Part shown: in pieces, positions 23,151 through 34,377 of the stretch
How the letters are laid out: every line of letters begins with the position of its first letter
Numbering within the stretch: position 1 is the stretch's first letter
NCBI RefSeq assembly: GCF_020541265.1
Contig: NZ_CP045925.1
Span: 248,001 to 312,000, forward strand
Source: Profftia lariciata
Lineage (GTDB): Bacteria > Pseudomonadota > Gammaproteobacteria > Enterobacterales > Enterobacteriaceae
Direction: 5' to 3'
Length of the DNA: 64,000 bases
Notes under the pieces: generated by a model
Seen by the model: the letters and a program-made list of their open reading frames with translations, nothing else
The model's database searches: none
Told to the model about the DNA's origin: nothing
Made by a program: the position numbers and the translations under genes

Positions 23151-24281
23151 TTATAGTTTAAAAGAACTAAGATCTTCAATATTTACTTCAGAATCAATTT
23201 GGCCAACTAAATAAGAACTTACTTCAACTTCTTGTGGAGCTACTTGAACGTTATCAGATATTAGCCAAGAATTAATCCATGGTATTGGATTAGAATGTAT
23301 CTGAAAGGGTACATTTAAACCAACTGATTGCATTCTAATGTTAGTTATATATTCAATATACTGACACAATATATCTTCGTTAAGTCCAATCATAGATCCA
23401 TCACGAAACAAATAATTAGCCCATTCTTTTTCTTGCTCAGCAGCCAGTACAAATAGATCATAGCATTGTTGTTTACATTCAATAGCTATAATAGACATTT
23501 CAGGATCGTCTAAACCTAAACGCATTAGATTAAGAATATGCTGAGTACCAGTTAAGTGTAAAGCTTCATCACGTGCTATCAGTTTAATAATTTTTGCATT
23601 ACCTTCCATTAATTCGCGCTCTGCAAATGCAAAAGAACAAGCAAAACTGACATAAAATCGAATTGCTTCTAGAGCGTTAACACTCATCAAACATAAATAT
23701 AGTTTCTTTTTTAAATCATGTAGATTAATATTTATAATATTACCGTTAATAGTATGGCTGCCTTCACCTAATAAATGCCAGTAACTACTCATTTCAATTA
23801 AATCATCATAGTAGTGAGAAATATCTTTTGCACGTTTAAGTATTTCTGTATTAAGAATAATATCATCAAAAATAATAGTAGGATTATTGACTATATTACG
23901 AATAATATGCGTATAAGAACGTGAGTGAATAGTTTCATAAAATGACCATGTTTCCACCCAAGTTTCTAACTCAGGAATAGAATTAATTGGTAACAAAGCA
24001 ATATTTGGGCTACGACCTTGAATAGAATCTAGCAATGTTTGATATTTTAAGTTGCTAATAAAAATATGTTTTTCGTGTTCAGGTAATGATTGATAGTCAA
24101 TACGATCGCGAGAAACGTCAATTTCTTCGGGACGCCAAAAGAATGAAAGTTGTTGTTCAATTAATCTTTCGAAAATTTCATGTTTTTGTTGATCATAACG
24201 TGATATATTAACTGATTGGCCAAAGAACATTGGTTCAAGCAATTGATTATTTTTGTTATTTGAAAATGTAGTGTACGTCAT
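23151..24281 (-). CDS. nrdB: Class Ia ribonucleotide reductase, beta subunit NrdB
   Basis: A 376-residue small subunit (E. coli 376), which holds the diiron-tyrosyl radical. The radical tyrosine is present (Y123 counting Met, in HSRSYTH), with iron ligands D85, E116 and H119 and the second carboxylate set in ARDEALHLTGTQH. The C-terminal tail that docks on NrdA is kept (SYLVGQIDSEVNIEDLSSFKL). It follows nrdA on the same strand after 192 bases and has a G-rich ribosome-binding site (GGGAACGGGA). The partner ferredoxin YfaE, used for cofactor repair and normally downstream, is not seen. Confidence 0.98.
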   Translation of the reverse strand: MTYTTFSNNKNNQLLEPMFFGQSVNISRYDQQKHEIFERLIEQQLSFFWRPEEIDVSRDRIDYQSLPEHEKHIFISNLKYQTLLDSIQGRSPNIALLPINSIPELETWVETWSFYETIHSRSYTHIIRNIVNNPTIIFDDIILNTEILKRAKDISHYYDDLIEMSSYWHLLGEGSHTINGNIININLHDLKKKLYLCLMSVNALEAIRFYVSFACSFAFAERELMEGNAKIIKLIARDEALHLTGTQHILNLMRLGLDDPEMSIIAIECKQQCYDLFVLAAEQEKEWANYLFRDGSMIGLNEDILCQYIEYITNIRMQSVGLNVPFQIHSNPIPWINSWLISDNVQVAPQEVEVSSYLVGQIDSEVNIEDLSSFKL

Positions 24282-24473
24282 AAAACGCAGTCCCGTTCCC
24301 CTATTATCTTATATGTAAGTTCATGGATTGTATAAAACTAGAATAACTTATTGTTTTTTTATAAAACAATAAATATAATTATTGATATTAATTCAATTGT
24401 AGTTGTATTCTATAAAATAAAAAATTTATAATTTATTAGGATTTATTTTGCAATAATGCTTATATTAGTATTC

Positions 24474-26765
24474 TTAAATATTGCAAGCATCACTTGCACA
24501 GTTATTGTGATTTGTATCTATCGTTAAATACAAGTCATTTTGGATATCCTTTGCACCATCACGTGTGTTTTGATAATATAGAGTTTTTACTCCAAATTTA
24601 TATGCTGTAAGTAAATCTTTTAATAATTGTTTTATTGGAATCTTATTATATGGAAAACGAGAAGGATCGTAGTTAGTATTTGCAGAAATAGACTGATCAA
24701 TAAATTTTTGCATTAAGCCAATTAATTGTAAATAACCATTATTATTTGGCATATCCCACAGTAATTCATAAGAATCTTTGAGAAGTTCATATTCAGGTAC
24801 TACCTGACGTAAAATACCATCTTTAGAGGCTTTAATGCTTACATAACCACGTGGAGGCTCAATACCGTTAGTTGCATTAGAAATTTGCGATGAGGTTTCA
24901 GATGGCATAAGAGCAGAAAGTGTAGAATTACGTAATCCATATTTTTTTATTTTTTTGCGTAGACTTTCCCAATCATAATGTAAAGGTTCATTGCAAATAG
25001 TATTTAAATCTTTTTTATATGTATCAATAGGTAATATACCTTTTGCATAAGTAGTTTGATTAAACCATGAACAAGCTTGTTGTTCTTTAGCAATTTCGTT
25101 AGATGCTTTTAATAAGTAATATTGGATTGCTTCAAATGTTTTATGAGTTAAGTTATTAGCGCTACCATCTGAGTAACGTAATCCATGCTTCGCAAGATAG
25201 TAAGCATAATTAATTACGCCAATACCTAAAGTTCGACGATTAAGAGCACTACGCTTAGAAGCTATATTAGGATAATCTTGATAGTCAAGCAAGGCATCGA
25301 GTGCACGAACTGTTAAAGTAGCTAATTCTTCTAAATCTTCTAATGATTGAATAACACCAAGATTAAATGCAGATAATGTACATAATGCTATTTCACCATT
25401 TTGATCATGAATATCTTGTAATGGTTTTGTTGGTAAGGCAATTTCCAAGCATAAATTTGATTGACGTATAGGTGCTATAGCTGGATTAAAGGCGCTATGG
25501 GTATTACAATGGTCAACATGTTGGATATATATACGGCCTGTTGAAGTACGTTCTTGCATCATTAAAGAAAATAAATCTACTGCTTTTACTTGTTGTTTGC
25601 GAATATTTTTATTAGCTTCGTACTGTATATATAGACGTTCAAATTCATTCTGATCAGCAAAAAAAGCATCGTATAAATTAGGAACATCAGATGGACTAAA
25701 TAAAGTTATGCATCCGCCTTTAATTAAACGCTGATACATTAAGCGATTTAGTTGAATACCATAGTCTATATGACGTACACGATTACCTTCAATTCCACGG
25801 TTATTTTTGAGTACTAATAGACTTTCAGCCTCTAAATGCCATAATGGGTAAAATAATGTTGCAGCTCCACCTCGCACACCACCCTGAGAACATGATTTAA
25901 CCGCAGTCTGGAAATGCTTGTAAAACGGGATACAGCCAGTATGGAAAGCTTCGCCTCCGCGGATAGGACTACCCAATGCACGTATACGACCAGCATTAAT
26001 TCCGATACCAGCTCGTTGCGAAACATATTTTACAATCATACTAGAGGTAGCATTGATAGAATTTAAGGTATCATCGCACTCAATGAGAACACAGGAACTA
26101 AACTGACGTGTTGGGGTGCGTACTCCAGCCATAATTGGAGTAGGCAATGAAATTTTAAAAGTAGATATTGCATCATAAAATCGTTTTATATAATTCATGC
26201 GCTCTTTAGTGGAATAACGAGAAAATAAACATGCAGCAATAAGAATGTATAAGAATTGTGCACTTTCATATATCTTACCAGATACACGATTCTGCACTAA
26301 ATATTTACCTTCTAATTGTTTTACAGCAGCATAAGAAAAATTCATATCGCGCCAATGATCAATCATCTTATCCATGCAAGCAAAGTCTTCTGGAAGATAC
26401 TTCTGTAAAAGTAGTGAATCATACTTACCTATATCAACCATTTTTACTACGTGATCATATAATACTGGTGGCGTAAATTGACCATATGCTTTTTTACGTA
26501 AGTTAAAAATTGCTAAACGAGCTGCCATATATTGATAATCTGGAGTTTTATGGGATATAAGATCTGCAGCAGCTTTAATAATCGTTTCATGTATGTCCGC
26601 AGTACGGATTCCATCATATAACTGAATATGAGAACGCAATTCTACTTGAGAAACTGAAATATTACTTAATCCTTTTGCTGCCCAATTAAGTACACGATGA
26701 ATTTTATCAATATTAATACGTTCTTTGATTCCGTTACGCTTGGTGACTAATAAATTCTGATTCAT
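24474..26765 (-). CDS. nrdA: Class Ia ribonucleotide reductase, alpha subunit NrdA
   Basis: A 763-residue large subunit (E. coli 761) that reduces ribonucleoside diphosphates. An N-terminal ATP cone (LLVTKRNG...DKIHRVLNWAAKG) precedes the barrel. Active-site residues are visible: the disulfide cysteines in RQFSSCVLIE and IALCTLSAFNLG, and the radical Cys/Glu pair in SNLCLEIALPT. The redox-shuttle cysteines C756 and C761 sit in the tail CASDACNI. The start at 26765 gives MNQNLLVTKR as in E. coli; an in-frame ATG at 26801 would add 12 residues. Upstream, a palindrome holding a DnaA-box-like word may be regulatory. Confidence 0.98.
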   Translation of the reverse strand: MNQNLLVTKRNGIKERINIDKIHRVLNWAAKGLSNISVSQVELRSHIQLYDGIRTADIHETIIKAAADLISHKTPDYQYMAARLAIFNLRKKAYGQFTPPVLYDHVVKMVDIGKYDSLLLQKYLPEDFACMDKMIDHWRDMNFSYAAVKQLEGKYLVQNRVSGKIYESAQFLYILIAACLFSRYSTKERMNYIKRFYDAISTFKISLPTPIMAGVRTPTRQFSSCVLIECDDTLNSINATSSMIVKYVSQRAGIGINAGRIRALGSPIRGGEAFHTGCIPFYKHFQTAVKSCSQGGVRGGAATLFYPLWHLEAESLLVLKNNRGIEGNRVRHIDYGIQLNRLMYQRLIKGGCITLFSPSDVPNLYDAFFADQNEFERLYIQYEANKNIRKQQVKAVDLFSLMMQERTSTGRIYIQHVDHCNTHSAFNPAIAPIRQSNLCLEIALPTKPLQDIHDQNGEIALCTLSAFNLGVIQSLEDLEELATLTVRALDALLDYQDYPNIASKRSALNRRTLGIGVINYAYYLAKHGLRYSDGSANNLTHKTFEAIQYYLLKASNEIAKEQQACSWFNQTTYAKGILPIDTYKKDLNTICNEPLHYDWESLRKKIKKYGLRNSTLSALMPSETSSQISNATNGIEPPRGYVSIKASKDGILRQVVPEYELLKDSYELLWDMPNNNGYLQLIGLMQKFIDQSISANTNYDPSRFPYNKIPIKQLLKDLLTAYKFGVKTLYYQNTRDGAKDIQNDLYLTIDTNHNNCASDACNI

Positions 26766-28775
26766 AAGGGTATACCTGTCCGTGTGGATCTCATGATTCA
26801 TTATACAGTAACATGTATTATAATAATTATTTTTTAGTAAATATAGAAATATTATTGTAGTCCATTTATTAACATTTTTTATATTTTATGTTATCAACAT
26901 AAAATATATTTGTATTGATTTATTATTCATCAATAATATATTGTTATTATCAAGTAGATATAAAGATCGATAATTATAGATTTTTTGAAGTGTAATGTTT
27001 ATGAAACTTCTAAAGCACTAAATATTAATAACTGCAATAATTTAATAGTATAAAAAATTAAATAACTCTTTTAATAACAATAAAATAATAAATTATTGTT
27101 TGTTGTTTACTATAAAATAATTACCTAAAAAATACAATTAATTAATAATTATTATTGCAGTAGTATAATAATCTGATATTAATAATATTATATGTTAAGA
27201 ATAATTAATTATGTATATAAAATAATTAATAATCTATTATAATAATAAAGATAAATATTAAGATAACATAATTTTTTTTAAATTTAACAACTTTTAAAAA
27301 TCAATGTTAAATTTATTTAATAATATAATTACATTCTAAATTATATATAATAAATATGCATAAGATTCATTGTATATGCATTTTCAAATATATATATTAG
27401 AAATATTTTTTAATAACAGTTTGAATACATTTATTGATAGAGTACGATATACTTAGTATAATACTGTTTGATTTTTAAATACTTGTTAATTGAGTATTAA
27501 CATATTGTATTTATACTAACAATATTACATAATAATATATACATTAATGTATATATTATTATATAACTTAAGTAACATTATTATATATACTACATATTTT
27601 TATGTCTTTTTATTGACTTAGTAATACAAGTATGTATTATTATTTTTATGAATTTAATAAATATGTTGTGGTTTTTTGATATTATATGTCATGTTAAATG
27701 AATATTTTATATATCTATATTATATTAATTAAGAATTAACACTTAATAATACAGTAATACACAATACTATTGTGTATATAAATATTATTAAGATATATTT
27801 TTATAAAAAGATTATAAAATATTTTTAGCCTGATTATGTGTTGATATGATAAGACTACATTAATTTAGTAAGACTAGATACACTATCAAAAAATTTGTTT
27901 AAATAAAATATGGTATTCATAATATAAATAAAATATAATTAATTTAATAATATTAAGATTCAATAATTTGATACATATCAATTTAAATAAAATTTTATTA
28001 TTAATAATAATAAAATATTTATACAAAATTTAATTTTTTAATAAAATTATTATGTTTAGAAAAAATTAAAAAAAATTTGTAGGTAAATTAATATAATTAT
28101 TATTTATTATACCTTATAATAATTATTTAATTTTCTTTATTTTAATAACATTCACTACCTTATATTAAATAGGTATTATTTGTTATATAAAATACTTAAT
28201 TTGTATATCTATCCATTAATATAAAATAAAATATTTAAAATATTATTAAATATTTTATGAATCATTAAGATTGGATTTATTATTACATAATTAACTTATT
28301 ATGGTTACTTGAATTTTATTATTCAATTCTTAATAATTCTTATATATTGTGTATAGATAATAATTTTTTATATATAAAATATTCATATACAAAATGAAAT
28401 TATGTTTATAATAAAATAATTACTAATTCATAATAATATATTATTATTGCTATAATAATAAATTGTTATTAATATAATTATGATAATAATTATTAATTAA
28501 ATATTACTAATTATAATATACTGCATACATACTAACTAAAGTATGTATATTATATATATCTATAAGATTAATAATAGTCTTTATTAATTGCATGTTATTT
28601 TAAGTAATAATTAATATCATCAAAGATATTATTTTTAGTATTTTATTTCTTTAATATATTGTAAAATATTATTAGTATAATAATATCGTAAGTAACATTT
28701 TATTAAAATATTGTATTCTTAAAAAATTACTTTTTTATTGAAAATAATAATTATTACATTAATGGTATTATTAGC
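26766..28775. other. Divergent nrdA/dnaQ intergenic region, 2.0 kb
   Basis: No gene is readable. It contains the palindrome with a DnaA-box-like core at 26880-26908, listed separately. In E. coli rnhA is divergent to dnaQ; no rnhA remnant is seen here. Confidence 0.65.
26880..26908. promoter_or_regulatory. 13-bp palindrome with DnaA-box-like core upstream of nrdA
   Basis: Bases 26880-26892 pair exactly with 26896-26908 around an ATC loop. On the plus strand 26891-26899 reads TTATCAACA, one base from the DnaA box TTATCCACA. It lies about 126 bases upstream of the nrdA start. In E. coli the nrdAB promoter carries DnaA boxes and responds to DnaA, so a conserved operator is possible. In DNA this A/T-rich a one-mismatch box may be chance. 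Confidence 0.3.
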
Positions 28776-29498
28776 ATGAAAATTACTAGACAAATATTTA
28801 TTGATACAGAAACTACTGGTCTTAATAAAAGAGGTATACCTTATGAAGGACATCGTATCATTGAAATTGGTGCAGTAGAAGTCATTAATCGACGTTTAAC
28901 CGGTAGTTATTTTCATGTGTATATTCAACCAGATCGTTTGATTGATACCGAGGCTTATAACATTCATGGTATTAGTGATGATTTTTTATTGAATAAGCCA
29001 AGATTTTCTGAAATTTCTGATAAATTTTTAAATTTTATTATTGGTGCTGAATTAGTTATTCATAATGCACCATTTGATGTTGGTTTCATAAACTATGAGT
29101 TTAATAAACTTAATCGTAATATTCCTAAAATAGAAAGTTTTTGTAATATCACTGATAGTCTAATGATAGCACGTAATTTATTTCCTGGTAAACGTAATAG
29201 TCTTGATGCTCTTTGTAGCCGTTATGAAATAGATAATACAAAACGTACTTTGCATGGAGCGTTACTTGACTCTTATATTTTAGTTGATGTTTATTTAGCA
29301 ATGACAGGAGGACAAACTTCTTTAAAGTTCTCAATAGATAGTAATATACAAAAAACAAAAGTAATAGGTAAAGTAGATGCAAGAGTTAAAAACTTATATC
29401 CTTTAAAAGTTATTAAAGCAAATACCCAAGAATTAGCTAATCATGAATGCTGTCTTGATTTAATACAAGAAAAAAACTGTTTATGGAGAATGAAATAA
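28776..29498 (+). CDS. dnaQ: DNA polymerase III epsilon subunit (3'-5' proofreading exonuclease)
   Basis: A 240-residue DnaQ (E. coli 243). All DEDDh catalytic residues are present: D10 and E12 (DTETTG), D101 (FDVGF), H160 and D165 (LHGALLDS). The beta-clamp-binding motif follows the exonuclease domain at 180-185 (QTSLKF, compared with QTSMAF in E. coli). The C-terminal alpha-subunit-binding tail is kept and ends CLWRMK after a conserved HECCLDLIQ stretch. The start is the first Met, giving MKITRQIFIDTETTG. The shine-dalgarno signal is weak. Proofreading should therefore be intact despite the strong A/T bias of the genome. The divergent rnhA and downstream tRNA-Asp gene of E. coli are not seen here. 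Confidence 0.97.
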   Translation: MKITRQIFIDTETTGLNKRGIPYEGHRIIEIGAVEVINRRLTGSYFHVYIQPDRLIDTEAYNIHGISDDFLLNKPRFSEISDKFLNFIIGAELVIHNAPFDVGFINYEFNKLNRNIPKIESFCNITDSLMIARNLFPGKRNSLDALCSRYEIDNTKRTLHGALLDSYILVDVYLAMTGGQTSLKFSIDSNIQKTKVIGKVDARVKNLYPLKVIKANTQELANHECCLDLIQEKNCLWRMK

Positions 29499-30598
29499 CA
29501 TTATTATGGATAATGATGTTAAAAAAATAAAAATGAAATTTTTTAAAAAAATAATTATTATTTTATTATTAATAAATAATGATTTTTCATATTAGTATAA
29601 TTAATTACATTATAATTTGAAATAATATATCAAAACACTCTTACTGATTAAATAATATATTAAATTTATAAGAATTTAATAACATTGATTATAATGTATT
29701 TATTTCTTATAAATTTAATATTTTATATTTTAATTCTTATTATTTTTTACATTTATTTAACTAGTAATAATAACCAATAAAAAATAATAGTTATTTTGAT
29801 ATAAAATAAATAAATATTGCTTATTCATTGTGTAAAGTTTATTAAAATTGAATTGAATAATTAATATAAAATAATTTTTTAAATAAGACTGGTTATGTAT
29901 GTATCACATATAAATTTTTTTTAAAAAAATAAGTATTATTTTTGAATAAATTGAATTATAAAATAATATTCCATATTATATAGAACATATAATGATAAAA
30001 AATATCATAGTATATAAATGTATGTTGGAAATATAAATAAGTTAAAAAAATATTATAACTAATATATAATAAATTTTTTAAATTAATAATTTAATATAAT
30101 ACTTTTATATAAAGTATAAAAATTATTTTTAATAAATTGTTAAATGAGTATTTATTGTAAACAGTGTAATATTAAATTTAATGATAATCATCAATATTAT
30201 TGATGATCATATACATATAATAAATTATTATTAATTGCTTAGTATATAAAATGTATTAAATTAATTAACAATAATATTGTTACTAATTATATGAATATAG
30301 ATTATATGTCATATTAGTTATATTGCATATTGTATGAATATAATGATAAAATTTAAGTCAATCATCATCGATCATTATATATTGATGAGCTAGTTATTAT
30401 TCTCAGTAATAAATCATTAAAATAAATTAAGAATTAAATAGTATTTTTAAAATATTTATATATGATTTATGAAATAATAAATTTAAATATTTAAAATTTT
30501 AAAAAATACTTGCATACAACAGTTATTATATATGATATAATAAAATTTATCTTCTAGTTATTTTTAAAATATTCACGATATTAATAAAATTAATTTAT
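29499..30598. other. A/T-rich non-coding region, 1.1 kb
   Basis: No gene or tRNA is readable. It contains an 18-bp inverted repeat at 29657-29721, listed separately. A shorter 10-bp hairpin (ATCATCAATA with its complement) is near 30188-30208. Confidence 0.65.
29657..29721. repeat. 18-bp perfect inverted repeat, 29-base spacer, downstream of dnaQ
   Basis: Bases 29657-29674 and 29704-29721 are exact reverse complements (left arm begins ATATTAAATTTATAAG). It starts about 160 bases after the dnaQ stop. The arms are nearly all A/T. It may serve as a weak RNA 3' end for dnaQ or be a by-product of replication slippage. Confidence 0.4.
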
Positions 30599-31222
30599 AT
30601 GGTTTTAGGTATGCTTTATATTCTCTCTGCTCCTAGCGGAGCAGGAAAAACTAGCCTAATTCAGGCATTATTAAAAAATAAAATGTTTTACGATTTGAAA
30701 GTAGCTATTTCTCATACTACTCGTACCAAACGACCCAGTGAAAATCATGCTGAGCATTACTATTTTATTTCTCATGATGAATTTTATCAAATGATTAAAA
30801 AAAATGCTTTTATAGAATATGTAAAAGTATTTGATGACTATTACGGTACATCTTATCAATCAATTGAACAAATTATATCAAAGGGGATGGATGTTTTTCT
30901 TGATATAGATTGGCAAGGAGCACAACAAATTTATAAAAAAAAAATGCAAGCCTGTAGTATTTTTATACTGCCTCCTTCAAAAGAAGCATTAAATTATCGT
31001 CTTCTCAGTCGTGGCCAAGATAGTAATGCCACTATTTCAAAACGTATGGTACATGCTGTATCTGAAATGATGCATTATGTCGAATATGACTACCTTATTG
31101 TAAATAATGAATTTGATATTGCTTTATTAGATTTAAAAACAATTATCTGTGGTGAGCGTCTTCGTTTAAACAATCAGATAATAAGACATGAACAATTAAT
31201 TGCCGCATTACTAACACACTAA
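30599..31222 (+). CDS. gmk: Guanylate kinase
   Basis: A 207-residue guanylate kinase (E. coli 207), which converts GMP and ATP to GDP and ADP. The P-loop is APSGAGKT at residues 11-18. The GMP-binding region is seen as SHTTRTKRP, EHYYFISHDEF and YYGTSYQSIE, followed by FLDIDWQGAQQI and the lid arginines near LSRGQDSNATISKRM. The start (MVLGMLYILSAPS) aligns with E. coli MAQGTLYIVSAPS. rpoZ follows 57 bases after the stop, as in E. coli. No sign of decay. Confidence 0.98.
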   Translation: MVLGMLYILSAPSGAGKTSLIQALLKNKMFYDLKVAISHTTRTKRPSENHAEHYYFISHDEFYQMIKKNAFIEYVKVFDDYYGTSYQSIEQIISKGMDVFLDIDWQGAQQIYKKKMQACSIFILPPSKEALNYRLLSRGQDSNATISKRMVHAVSEMMHYVEYDYLIVNNEFDIALLDLKTIICGERLRLNNQIIRHEQLIAALLTH

Positions 31223-31279
31223 ATATACTTTTAGTATTGTATGTTTAGTTGTGTAGTCATATATGGAGTAATAAATGTT

Positions 31280-31486
31280 ATGGCACGTGTTACTGTTCAA
31301 AATGCTGTAGAAAAAATTGGTAATCGTTTTGATTTAGTATTAGTTGCAGCTCGTAGAGCACGTCAAATGCAATTTGATAAAAAAGATGTATCAATAACAG
31401 AAGAACATGATAAATATACTGTAATTGCACTTCGTGAAATTGAAGAAGGATTAATTAATAATCATATATTAGATTTTCATGAATAA
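31280..31486 (+). CDS. rpoZ: RNA polymerase omega subunit, short form
   Basis: A 68-residue omega subunit, shorter than the 91 residues of E. coli. The conserved core is complete (MARVTVQNAVEKIGNRFDL, VAARRARQMQ, TVIALREIEEGLI). The variable C-terminal tail after ILDFHE is missing. I choose the ATG at 31280 because it gives the family start MARVTVQ and has a GGAG 11 bases upstream; an earlier in-frame ATG at 31241 would add 13 unrelated residues. Omega binds the beta' subunit and helps RNA polymerase assembly. spoT, next in the E. coli operon, is absent from the 2.9 kb that follow. Confidence 0.95.
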   Translation: MARVTVQNAVEKIGNRFDLVLVAARRARQMQFDKKDVSITEEHDKYTVIALREIEEGLINNHILDFHE

Positions 31487-34377
31487 CAAGAAACTATAAA
31501 TATATAAACAATTAATATGATTGCTGATAATATGAGTTAATTAAAACGCTCTATTTATATTTATTTAAATTATTTTATATATAGATTATTGATTAAAAAA
31601 TATACAATATAATAATAATATTATTATATATTCTGTATTAATATATGAAATACAAATATATTTTAATAGTTAATATACTAGTATATATTCATGTATATTA
31701 TATTAGTATTTTATGTATGCTAATAAAAATAATTATTTTAGTCTGAATAATACAAATGATTTTGTCAAATCATATAATTAAAAAATACATTTAACAAAAT
31801 CATAGCAAAGTATAAAACAAATTTTATAAACATATTATACAAATATCTTGTATAGTATATTCAAAAGTAATAATTATAAATTATAATAATCACACAATAT
31901 TAAATAAATAATTTTCTTAGAAAAATATCTAGTAATATTAGAAGACATAAAGTAAATTTTTATTGAATTAATTTAATAAAATTAAAATAATATACATTAT
32001 AAAAAATTATTTCTTAATTAATATAGTCTAATTATCTGTAAATGTTTAATTATATTATTTATTAATGTATTTTTTTATTCATTTATTAACCATCAACTAT
32101 CAATAATTTCTAAAAGCTATAAAATTAATATTTATTATCTCATTGCAAGACAGTAGATATTTTATATAAAAATTAAAAAATACTTTCTAGTAAATACTTC
32201 TACCAAGAATTTAAATATTAACCCTATAAAAGATATAAATAAATTATTAGATTAAATATAAATTTTTATATTATATATAACATATATTTTTACTATATTT
32301 GCAATATATACTATTCATATAATACTTTATTAATAATATTTTTGATTATTAATAAATATATTAATTCTTAAAACAAATATAAATATTTTTATATATAATA
32401 TATATAATATAAGACTGTAAATAAAATTTTTATATACTTTATAATAATATTCTATAAATAAAAATGTACATTATAAAAGAATTATATATTCATGCATTAT
32501 CACATAAAATTTATGTACTTATTACTCAATAAGTATTACGATTAAATTACTAATAGATACATTATATAATGTTATTCCGTATGTACATGATAATAAAATA
32601 TTTCAAGAACTATTGGAATTAATATTATATAAGAGCATTTATTCTAAATAACTAAAAAGTTATCTGCAAAACTTTGTTATAATTTACTATATACTAAAAT
32701 TTCATAAGATTATCATATTTACTTGTAAGTATCATTTAGTTCATGTTAAACATAGTAATCAATTAAAGTTACTTAATAATATCTTACAAGATATAGATTA
32801 AATAATATAGAATAAATTTTATTCAGTTAATCAAGTACAATCAAAATAATATTTGTATAAGTATATTTAATATTTTATAAAAATTTTTTATAAATATAAC
32901 TCATGTATACTGGTATTATAATTAAAATACGCGAACTATTTACTACTAATGTTAATAAAATCTTTTTATTCAAAGATAACTTGTTTATCTTGAGCTAATA
33001 AGTTATTACGCATTTAAATTCTTTGTATAATGTATTAATATATTTTAATACTATATATTTTATATGTATCAAATAATTTATATGTTATATAAAAAATACA
33101 ATATTAAGTATAATGATATTTATATGATAAATATCATTAATTTTATTAAAAAAATTTATTTATAATAAACGTAAAGTATTTAAAAACAAATTTATTATAA
33201 CAATGAATTTTCTTAAAAAATATATTTATATATTATAAAGAATATATTAAAATTATTCTATTTATAATAGATATATATGTAAGTAATTAATTAAATTTGG
33301 TTAAATAATATATTATGATTTATAATCAATAATTAATATTAGTTAATGTTTTTCTTGTGAAATCATAATAATAAATATTATTAATATCTAGTTAATAATA
33401 CAAAATTTTAAATTAAAACAATGATTATTATATATTTTATATACTTAATACGTGTCAAAATCATTATTTGAAATAACGATAATATTTCAAGTACATTCTA
33501 ATATCATTATATAATGATATAGTTTTACTAAAATATAAAATATTTTGTAAAATTGTAGTAGATATTTTATCATCATATATGATTAATTTTTTTAAAAATT
33601 TTATTATCTCTAATGATAATATATAAAAATATTACTTAATCACTTATTTTATATATATTAAGTTTTATATACAAAAGAGTATCTTTAGTAAGATTTTTAT
33701 TATGCGTAATATTTTGAGAAAATATTTATAAAAAATTTAATAAATACATTACAGATACAATATATAAATATTTTTATTTATATGATATCGTTTATTAATT
33801 ATTTTATGATATAGGTCAAAAAATATAAAAAATATATAAATAATAATTTTTATAATTTTATAAAAAATACTTAATTATTTAATCAATATTATTTTAACTA
33901 AAAATATTGATATAAAATCAATAACAATATTAATTCTTACATATATTATTTAGGTATTTTATTATATGTTGTAGTATAAATAGTAAAAAAATATAATTTA
34001 TATGATTTATCTAAAGATATATAATAAAAAATAAAATAATTTAATGATTTATATAAAAATAATATTTTTAATACTCTCTAAAATTATTCTATATTTAATC
34101 TTGTATAAAAGATGTGATTTTTTACTATCAAAACTATTTCAATAATATCTATTTTTATAAAAAATTAAACAGTAATTATAAATTACTTTATATATAAATA
34201 AATAAAAATTTATTTATTATATCAATAATTACATTGCTTACAATAAATTAATATTTTACTATTATACTTATACTCTGTAGTAAAGATTAAAAATTAAAAC
34301 ATTAATATATAAACTCTAATAAGTATTACTATAACAATATACACGCAATTCATGTATCATAAGGATATTCTTTTATT
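31487..34377. other. A/T-rich non-coding region, 2.9 kb (spoT position)
   Basis: No gene or readable remnant. In E. coli spoT, trmH and recG follow rpoZ; none can be recognised here. The last 60 bases lead into sbcB and hold its AAGGA ribosome-binding site. Confidence 0.65.
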
